A program made the position numbers and the translations under genes. Below are positions 25,063 to 30,934 of a stretch of 37,244 nt of DNA, piece after piece. Numbering within the stretch: the stretch's first letter is position 1; every line of letters starts with the position of its first letter. This DNA is from Adlercreutzia sp. ZJ141. GTDB lineage: Bacteria; Actinomycetota; Coriobacteriia; Coriobacteriales; Eggerthellaceae. The stretch covers positions 1-37,244 of the forward strand of contig NZ_JAAKEB010000021.1 of NCBI RefSeq assembly GCF_011038965.1, written 5' to 3'. The notes under the pieces were generated by a model. It saw only the letters and a program-made list of their open reading frames with translations, did no database searches and was not told the origin of the DNA.

Positions 25063-25914
25063 ATGAGCACGCAACCGGTTTCTATCGCATACCTTGGCCC
25101 GAAAGGTACCTACTGCAACGAAGCAGCCTGTGCCTTCGCCAAACGCATGGGCCTTGAAGACGCCACGTTTGTGGAATGCGTGTCGTTCGATGACGTGTTC
25201 GATTACGTGAACCGTGGAAAATGTACCTATGGTGTAGTGGGCAAGGAAAACTCCATCGAGGGGCCAGTCACAGCCACGCTCGACAACTTCGCTTTTAACA
25301 CGTCGGCAAACATCCTCGCCGAGCATGTGGTAGACATTCATCACTGCTTAGTGCTTCACCCGGATGCATGCATTGATGACGTGACTACCGTCGCATCGCA
25401 TACCCAAGGACTCGCGCAGTGTCGCAAGTTCATCGCCGCAAAATTGCCAGGACGCACGACTATTTCTACGTCGTCGACTGCAGAAAGCGCACGCTTGGCT
25501 GTGAGCGACAAATGTGTTGCCGGCATAGCAAACGCGTACGCCGCTGAACTCTACGGCGCGAAGGTGGTTGAGCGCGGCATTGAAGATCACTGCGGAAACC
25601 AGACGTCGTTCGCCCTCATCGGGCAACCCGGCAGCGCACCGCAACTTACCGGATCTCGCTACAAGACTACGCTCGCGCTGTTCTTGCAGCGAGATAAGGC
25701 GGGTGCGTTGCATATGATCTTGTCGGAATTCGCCTATGCGGGCATTAACTTGTCGATGATCCAGTCGCGACCCACCAAGCAGGTGCTCGGCGACTACATG
25801 TTCTTCATCGAGTTTGAGGGCAGCGTCAATGATCTATCGGTACAAACCGCGCTAAATTGCCTGCGCTTGAAACTGCGCGAAGTAAAGGTTATCGGCAGCT
25901 ACCCCATGGATTAG
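25063..25914 (+). CDS. pheA: Prephenate dehydratase (monofunctional PheA)
   Basis: A 283-residue enzyme that converts prephenate to phenylpyruvate in phenylalanine synthesis. The catalytic domain opens with IAYLGPKGTYCNEAA, has VVGKENSIEGPVTATLDNF (family GxxPIENSxxG region), SSTAESAR and GNQTSFALIG, equivalent to the catalytic T-R-F motif with Arg replaced by Ser. The C-terminal ACT domain (about 205-280), with GALHMILSEFAYAGINLSMIQSRP, gives phenylalanine feedback control (ESRP motif read as QSRP). The start at 25063 has AAGGAG upstream; the frame from 24976 adds unrelated residues. No chorismate mutase domain is fused. It is monocistronic and followed by two long hairpin elements. Confidence 0.94.
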   Translation: MSTQPVSIAYLGPKGTYCNEAACAFAKRMGLEDATFVECVSFDDVFDYVNRGKCTYGVVGKENSIEGPVTATLDNFAFNTSANILAEHVVDIHHCLVLHPDACIDDVTTVASHTQGLAQCRKFIAAKLPGRTTISTSSTAESARLAVSDKCVAGIANAYAAELYGAKVVERGIEDHCGNQTSFALIGQPGSAPQLTGSRYKTTLALFLQRDKAGALHMILSEFAYAGINLSMIQSRPTKQVLGDYMFFIEFEGSVNDLSVQTALNCLRLKLREVKVIGSYPMD

Positions 25915-25965
25915 AACGCAGGGGTGGTTTACGCGCAGACGGCGTACCATGCATGCAGTTGTCCA

Positions 25966-26085
25966 GGTGAGTGGAAGCTGGGCAGCACTCAGTCGCTCAA
26001 ACAGTCCTGCTCGCACGAAACGCCCACCGGGCGTTTCGGCTCGTGCGGAACTCGCTTTATGAGCACCACCCAGTTTCCACTCACC
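25966..26085. repeat. Long hairpin element with 17-bp terminal inverted repeats (element A)
   Basis: A 120-bp element bounded by GGTGAGTGGAAGCTGGG (25966-25982) and its near-perfect complement CCCAGTTTCCACTCACC (26069-26085), one mismatch. The tip is a 10-bp perfect stem CGAAACGCCC/GGGCGTTTCG (26016-26025, 26029-26038). Words such as AGTCGCT, CAGTCCT and TCGCTTT, present in the other elements in the reverse sense, also occur in its arms. Confidence 0.75.
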
Positions 26086-26102
26086 CTACCGCATGTTGTG
26101 TG

Positions 26103-26228
26103 CAAGCTGGTTCACGCGCAGACGACACACCACGCGCAGTTCTGCAGCGACTGAAACAGCCCAGTGGGCTGTTTCACAAAGCGAAGCCTGTATGAGCAGG
26201 GTGTGTCGTCTGCGCGTGAACCAGCTTG
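26103..26228. repeat. Long hairpin element with perfect 29-bp terminal inverted repeats (element B)
   Basis: A 126-bp element whose ends (26103-26131 and 26200-26228) are perfect 29-bp inverted copies. Inside are GCGCAGTTCTGCAGCGAC on the left and CAAAGCGAAGCCTG on the right, close to the same segments of element C. The tip stem is 11 bp, TGAAACAGCCC/GGGCTGTTTCA (26152-26162, 26166-26176). It sits between pheA and mntP, which converge, and could terminate both. Confidence 0.8.
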
Positions 26229-26240
26229 TGCGCATACTCC

Positions 26241-26819
26241 CTACAGGGTGAGCACACCTAAATGTTCGAGCAGGATTTTAACGCCAATGAGAATAAGTAC
26301 TACACCGCCTGCGATGGTTGCGGGCTTCTCAAAGCGCGCACCGAACTGATTGCCAATTGCTACGCCCACAAAGGAGAGCGCGAAGGTAGTCACGCCGATG
26401 AGCGCTGCAGCGGCAACAATATTCACGCCAAGGAACGCAAACGTAATACCCACGGCGAGCGCATCGATACTTGTGGCGATGGCGAGCATCACGAGTTCAC
26501 GCAGATCGAGACGCTGCTCAGCCGGGCATTCCAGTGCTTCTTCGTCTTCATGGAACGCATCCCACAACATCTTACCGCCAATGAAAGCAAGCAAACCAAA
26601 GGCAATCCAGTGGTCAACCGGCGTAATAAATGGAGCAAACTGCGTGCCAAGTGCCCAACCGATCACGGGCATAAGCCCCTGGAAGCCCCCAAAGAACACC
26701 GCTATCACGAGTGCATGCGCCCAGTTGACCCGCTTCATACAAAGGCCCTTGCATACCGATACGGCAAACGCGTCCATCGACAATCCAATGGCTATCAAAA
26801 ACAGCTCCACGAATCCCAT
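26241..26819 (-). CDS. mntP: Manganese efflux pump MntP
   Basis: A 192-residue inner-membrane protein of the MntP (DUF204) family that exports Mn2+. Six membrane spans are apparent, with the two family acidic motifs GLSMDAFAVSVCKGL (12-26) and ATSIDALAVGITFAF (about 115-129) in internally repeated halves. The cytoplasmic loop between the halves is acidic (DAFHEDEEALECPAEQRLD). It starts three bases after the mutY-like stop, so it is co-transcribed with it. The yybP-ykoY manganese riboswitch that often precedes mntP is absent here, which fits its internal operon position. Confidence 0.95.
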   Translation of the reverse strand: MGFVELFLIAIGLSMDAFAVSVCKGLCMKRVNWAHALVIAVFFGGFQGLMPVIGWALGTQFAPFITPVDHWIAFGLLAFIGGKMLWDAFHEDEEALECPAEQRLDLRELVMLAIATSIDALAVGITFAFLGVNIVAAAALIGVTTFALSFVGVAIGNQFGARFEKPATIAGGVVLILIGVKILLEHLGVLTL

Positions 26820-26822
26820 TGA

Positions 26823-27707
26823 TCAACCCTCGCTTTCCGTACCGTCAACGCAAAGAACCCCGCCTTCATCGGCAAAAAAGCCTTCGGCAGTTAAATCAGC
26901 AACCAGCGATTCGAAGTGATCGGGATGAAGTGGACCGCGTCCGTGCGATCGCTCAAATTCATCCAGCGCAGCGGCAGCTTTCGCGCGCGAAACCGACTCA
27001 CCTGCAAGTACAATACGCACCAGCTCTGCACGCTTCTGGCGACGCGACCCCTCAAACGCGCTCTGCTTGGCATAATGGGCGCTGCGTCGCGACGGGTTCG
27101 GCAACGTCGCCTTCAGGTGTGCACCATAGTCGAGCAGCGCGTAGTACCAACGCCGCGGATCATGTGTCGGGCACGTGAGCTTAACCAACGGGGCAATCTC
27201 GCGATCGGGAACCTGATCACGGTCAGGAAACACCTCATGTAGGAAAACCGCTCGCACGTTGGTTTCCACATACACGGATGGCCGATTGAAAGCGAATGCT
27301 ATGACCCCCGCCGCTGTCGCTGGCCCTACGCCGGGCAACGCCAACAGTTCCTCATACGATTCGGGCAGCTTCCCGGCATAGTTCGCTGCACATAATTCGG
27401 CAGCACGTTTGAGCGCCAACGCGCGGCGGTTGTAACCAAGCCCCTGCCATTCCGCCAGCACATCAGAGGTGGCGGCAGCTGCCAACGCATCAATGGAAGG
27501 AAACACTCGCATAAAACGAGGCCAGCGCGCAAGCACACGCGGAACTTGGGTTTGTTGCAGCATAACCTCAGACACAAGCACACCATACGCGTCGTCAATA
27601 AAGCGCCACGGTAGTTCTCTGAAATGGGCTTCGCCCTGCTCAAGTACGCGCTCGGCGAATTGATCGGGTGTGAGCACACACGACGGCCACATGTCTTGTG
27701 CGGACAT
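26823..27707 (-). CDS. MutY/endonuclease III-superfamily DNA glycosylase lacking the Fe-S cluster
   Basis: A 294-residue HhH-GPD protein close to A/G-specific adenine glycosylase, which removes adenine opposite 8-oxoguanine. Present: catalytic Glu47 in LVSEVMLQQTQVPRVL, the WQGLGYNRRALALKRAA helix, and the helix-hairpin-helix LLALPGVGPATAAGVIAFAF (about 121-140). Two things differ from classical MutY. The catalytic Asp in the LDGNV motif is replaced by Glu (VYVETNVRAV, Glu148). The four-cysteine [4Fe-4S] loop is absent, replaced by NPSRRSAHYAKQSAFEGSRRQKR-type sequence. The C-terminal 8-oxoG-recognition domain is also missing. The long frame to 27848 overlaps the upstream gene; 27707 follows its stop by 25 bases. 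Function as MutY is probable but unproven. Confidence 0.8.
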   Translation of the reverse strand: MSAQDMWPSCVLTPDQFAERVLEQGEAHFRELPWRFIDDAYGVLVSEVMLQQTQVPRVLARWPRFMRVFPSIDALAAAATSDVLAEWQGLGYNRRALALKRAAELCAANYAGKLPESYEELLALPGVGPATAAGVIAFAFNRPSVYVETNVRAVFLHEVFPDRDQVPDREIAPLVKLTCPTHDPRRWYYALLDYGAHLKATLPNPSRRSAHYAKQSAFEGSRRQKRAELVRIVLAGESVSRAKAAAALDEFERSHGRGPLHPDHFESLVADLTAEGFFADEGGVLCVDGTESEG

Positions 27708-27732
27708 ATGCGAGCAAGCCACCCCTTCCCGC

Positions 27733-28269
27733 TTATGCGCAGTCACTGTTGGTGCCATTCGGAGTACCAACCGCCATAACGTCCCCACACGAGAAATTAC
27801 CAACGCCGGAACCTGTGCACGCCTTAAACCCAGCCCCTGCCTTCGCACAGCGGATCGACGGATGGTCGGCCTTCAAGCAAAACAGATCGTGCAGCGTGAT
27901 AGAAGCGAAGTAGGCGTTTAACATCGCACTCGCACCTGCCCACAGCTGATTGTACGCGCAACCATCGCTGAAGGCGCACATATCGGCATGTGATGAACAC
28001 GGCGCCACAACAACCGGACCCTGCACTGCTTCAACCACGTCAAGGAGCGTAGTGGTTCGAGGATCACACGCAAGCGAAAATCCGCCGCTCGATCCGCGGG
28101 CGGTCTTCAACAGGCCACCTTTTACTAAATCATGCTGAATGCTGCGCGCAAACGAGTACGGAATGTCCTCGGTCTTAGCAACGTCAGCCACTGACACGAG
28201 CGTACCAAGATTATCGTAGGCCGCTCTCAGCATGCGGAATGCGTAATCGGAACGCTTGGTTATATCCAT
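27733..28269 (-). CDS. Rrf2 family transcriptional regulator, IscR-like
   Basis: A 178-residue winged-helix regulator. The N-terminal MDITKRSDYAFRMLRAAYDN and the recognition region DIPYSFARSIQHDLVKGGLLKTARGSSGGFSLA are classic Rrf2. Three cysteines, Cys91, Cys98 and Cys104 (PCSSHADMCAFSDGC), are spaced like the [2Fe-2S] or [4Fe-4S] ligands of IscR and NsrR, so it likely senses Fe-S status, NO or redox. A C-terminal extension of about 40 residues adds four or more cysteines (RCAKAG, FKACTG, FSCGD, SDCA), which is unusual. It starts two bases after the stop of the AAA-like gene. Targets are unknown. The operon with a glycosylase and MntP suggests oxidative or metal stress. Confidence 0.9.
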   Translation of the reverse strand: MDITKRSDYAFRMLRAAYDNLGTLVSVADVAKTEDIPYSFARSIQHDLVKGGLLKTARGSSGGFSLACDPRTTTLLDVVEAVQGPVVVAPCSSHADMCAFSDGCAYNQLWAGASAMLNAYFASITLHDLFCLKADHPSIRCAKAGAGFKACTGSGVGNFSCGDVMAVGTPNGTNSDCA

Positions 28270-28271
28270 TG

Positions 28272-29867
28272 TCAGCTAATCTCCCCGTTCATATAGCGCT
28301 CAAGCTCATCAAAGTCGTTGCGCAGAGAACCCACCACCTCATCTTCTAAACGGCGGTACTCAGGCGATTCGAGCGGCTGGTAGGCTGCAATTTTCTCAAA
28401 CAGGTTACTCGCAGTGACGGGAACGTACCCACGTACCGCTAAGCTATCGCGATATGCCTCATCAACGGCTTCCTTCGCCGCCATATACAAATCGAAACGA
28501 GGAAGGTTCGCCGAATGTCGCACGAGTGCGGCGCGGTCGATGCCGCGCATAGAGGGATGTTTGCGAGCGATTTCCATCCAAATGTCGGCACGCTCCTTAG
28601 CATTAGGCAGCTCAATGTCGATGACAGTAAGCGGTTCAAGCATATCGAGGAAGAACGGGTCAACCTCGCCAATGCTCGACATCGAAGCAAGCACGTGAAC
28701 ACCTGGGTGCTCCACGGCCGACCGGATAAGATTCATAGCCTCGCGAGCACCACGCGACAGGCTCGCAATAAGAAGCCCGCCTAAGTCCTCAGCAGGTTGT
28801 TGGTCAACAAACGGCGACACCCACAAATCGATGTCTTCGAGCAACAGCACCCCTTCGCCGTCGAAACCGTTTTTCGCAGCGTTGAGTTTTGGTTGGTTGT
28901 CAGATTGCGACATCACACACAAGACTGGCATACCAGAAATGCCCTCATCCATGCGCATACGAACGCCCGGCAATTCCAACTCACCAAACGTTGCCTCCAT
29001 GAAGCGGGCAGCATCTTCACGAGCAGGAGAGCTGAACAGGAGTGCGTCACAGACGGGCATGCCCTCAACGCCGTGACGCTTGTTAAGTAGCTCAACCAAC
29101 TGCTGGAACTGAGGGTCTTTCTGCATGCCCACACCATGGCTGCGCATAGCCGCAATAGCGCGGTCGAACCCAACAAGGTCGCTGTATCGCACGCGTTCGA
29201 CAGTCGTTGCGCTTTGCGCATGCCCGCCGGCAGAGGTGGTAGCCTTGGGAACATTGATTGTGAGGGGCGTGATGCTCTTGATGAGGGGTTTCGATACCCT
29301 CGACGTGTCTGACGTAGACGACGCTGCAGGTACCATTGGGGACACCGCAGAAGACACCACTGTCGTATCGCTTTCGCCTTCCTGTACAGCGGCGCGAAGA
29401 GCATCAGTTTCATCCATGCGCAGATCGATATCCTGCGCGAGAACGTCGCCTACAGCTGCGCGCGCCTCTTGTGCGATCAGATCGGTGACTCCTTGCAAAT
29501 CCTCACGCGTAAGCCCGAACTCCTGTAGCTTGTCAAACGCAAGGTCTTGAAGCTGTAACGCACACGCATCTACCTCATCGGGCTTAAGGAAGTGTCCTAA
29601 GCGTTCGAATACATATTCAGCGATGGTACGCTCACGCAATTTACACGCAAGATCCCACGCGCTCTTCAGGCTGGCAAGCGCTGCCTCAGTAGCAGCAGGA
29701 GAGCCTCCCTCGTGCGAGAGCCGCTCGAACGCCGCCAGATACAGATGCATGCCAAGCACCTCATCGCCGCTTGCGCAAGCACACTCGGCTTGCATCAGAT
29801 AGTCTTGGGGCGATTGCCGGTATTCATCGTTTTGGCTGGGTGACGCAGATCCGTCGTTTTCAAACAT
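28272..29867 (-). CDS. Degenerate AAA+-like protein without a Walker A motif
   Basis: A 531-residue protein; ATG 29867 has AAAGGAGG six bases upstream. Residues 15-150 are helical and resemble a repeat-type adaptor region. About 160-225 is a Ser/Thr/Ala-rich linker. From about 228 an AAA+-like core follows: VGFDRAIAAMRSHG, then DALLFSSPAREDAARFMEA (274-292) where a P-loop should be but with no GxxGKT. Next come a Walker-B-like VLLLEDIDLW (340-349), a sensor-1-like VHVLASMSS (390-398), LPNAKERADIWMEIARKHP and a helical lid (about 440-525) as in FtsH-type ATPases. ATP binding is therefore doubtful; it may be a scaffold or regulatory subunit. I do not recognise a named family. First gene of the operon with the Rrf2 regulator. 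Confidence 0.75.
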   Translation of the reverse strand: MFENDGSASPSQNDEYRQSPQDYLMQAECACASGDEVLGMHLYLAAFERLSHEGGSPAATEAALASLKSAWDLACKLRERTIAEYVFERLGHFLKPDEVDACALQLQDLAFDKLQEFGLTREDLQGVTDLIAQEARAAVGDVLAQDIDLRMDETDALRAAVQEGESDTTVVSSAVSPMVPAASSTSDTSRVSKPLIKSITPLTINVPKATTSAGGHAQSATTVERVRYSDLVGFDRAIAAMRSHGVGMQKDPQFQQLVELLNKRHGVEGMPVCDALLFSSPAREDAARFMEATFGELELPGVRMRMDEGISGMPVLCVMSQSDNQPKLNAAKNGFDGEGVLLLEDIDLWVSPFVDQQPAEDLGGLLIASLSRGAREAMNLIRSAVEHPGVHVLASMSSIGEVDPFFLDMLEPLTVIDIELPNAKERADIWMEIARKHPSMRGIDRAALVRHSANLPRFDLYMAAKEAVDEAYRDSLAVRGYVPVTASNLFEKIAAYQPLESPEYRRLEDEVVGSLRNDFDELERYMNGEIS

Positions 29868-30054
29868 ACCCAACCTCCTTTGCTTATACGCATGACTCGT
29901 ATGCTTCTATCGTAACTGAAGTGTCGCAAACTAACATTGTATCCGACGCGTTACAGCAATGCGACCACTGCACAAAGACTGCAAGCGCCACTGTACGCCT
30001 ACGCGGTGACCGAGCGACGTGCTACAAAAACCCTTGACACACGCAGATAATCCC
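29868..30054 (-). other. Upstream region of the AAA/Rrf2 operon
   Basis: About 190 bases without a gene. It contains a small inverted repeat ATACG-N7-CGTAT near 29885 and AT-rich patches such as TACAAT on the minus strand, which could be a promoter. No clear -35/-10 pair with proper spacing can be fixed. Confidence 0.3.
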
Positions 30055-30214
30055 TAGGGAAATACTGATTAATTCCGTCAGCCCTGCACGTACGGGGCAG
30101 CGCCCGAAAGTCTAAAACCTCGTTTACGCACGTCAGTGCGCGCTCTCGGTTTTCGACCTTCGGGCATCCGCCCCGCCCGCGCAGGACAAGACGGCTTTAA
30201 TCAGTATTTCCCTA
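30055..30214. mobile_element. MITE-like element with 18-bp terminal inverted repeats
   Basis: A 160-bp element with perfect 18-bp inverted ends TAGGGAAATACTGATTAA (30055-30072) and TTAATCAGTATTTCCCTA (30197-30214). The interior is also imperfectly palindromic: CCGTC, CGGGGC, GCCCGAA and AAAACC are each mirrored on the other side around a small GCAC-GTCA-GTGC centre. If the ends are taken as GGGAAATACTG, they are flanked by TA on both sides, the target duplication of IS630/Tc1-mariner-type elements. It encodes no protein. Its right end overlaps the last codon of the HAD gene. Alternatively it is a large terminator structure. Confidence 0.6.
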
Positions 30215-30892
30215 GCGCCAGTGAAGCACCGGCCACCCACATCGACGTGCCATACGCGCAAGCGGCCGATCAGGGTTAACCGCGTAGGCGGTTTCAGCTG
30301 CCTGTAAAATACTGCGGTCGGAATGGTGGTCACCGTACGCGAAAGCCAGTTTCCAACCGTCTTCCCCGTACTGTGCATTAGCAAACTCACGCACTGCTGA
30401 AAGCTTCCGGGCGCCTTCAACCGGTAAACCTTCGACCTCGTTTGTGTACGTTTCGTCGGCAGCCACCTTCATTCGTGTTGATATCTGATACTGAAAGGAG
30501 TGGCTTTCCATAGCGCGCAAAACCAGCGGTTCGAAGGTGGCCGACACCACCACCACAACTTCACCTGCCTCGGTATGTTGATGCATTGCCTCGTCGGCTT
30601 GCGTCCGAAAGCGCCTTTCAACCGTACTGTCGTAGAAGTCGCGTAAAAACTGGTCAACCTCACGGACAGGCTTTCTCGCAAACGCGCGAAAAACCAAACA
30701 GCGCACCCAGCTCTCATTCTGCGGCAAGCGCAGCTTGTACGCCACCGCCCACAGCAGGATGCGCACGACCACACTTGGCGGAAGCATGCGCTTTCGCACA
30801 AGATGACGCACCAGCAAAACCGGGGAGTTTCCCCGGATACTGGTTCCATCGAAGTCGAATACCGCCAGACGTACCGGCGCATCGCTTATCAT
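30212..30892 (-). CDS. HAD superfamily IB phosphatase (SerB-like)
   Basis: A 226-residue HAD hydrolase. Motif I is VFDFDGTSIRGNSP (nucleophile Asp in DFDGT), motif II is VVVVSATFEPLV, and motif III/IV is KLSAVREF…YGDHHSDRSIL, with the acidic pair replaced in part by GDHHSD. The helical cap between motifs I and II (about 30-95) is typical of the HAD-IB/PSPase-like group that includes phosphoserine phosphatase and membrane-lipid phosphatases. Start ATG 30892 has GGAAGG upstream; TTG 30895 is possible. It lies 42 bases after the ABC exporter pair in the same direction and its stop lies in the end of the MITE-like element. Substrate unknown. Confidence 0.85.
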   Translation of the reverse strand: MISDAPVRLAVFDFDGTSIRGNSPVLLVRHLVRKRMLPPSVVVRILLWAVAYKLRLPQNESWVRCLVFRAFARKPVREVDQFLRDFYDSTVERRFRTQADEAMHQHTEAGEVVVVVSATFEPLVLRAMESHSFQYQISTRMKVAADETYTNEVEGLPVEGARKLSAVREFANAQYGEDGWKLAFAYGDHHSDRSILQAAETAYAVNPDRPLARMARRCGWPVLHWR

Positions 30893-30934
30893 CAACGTAA
30901 GCCTTCCGACGTTTTCTTGTGGTTCCCCAGAGAA

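Noticed and set aside
26229-26240. Manganese riboswitch for mntP
   Set aside because: mntP follows mutY by three bases on the minus strand, leaving no leader for it; no yybP-ykoY motif is visible.
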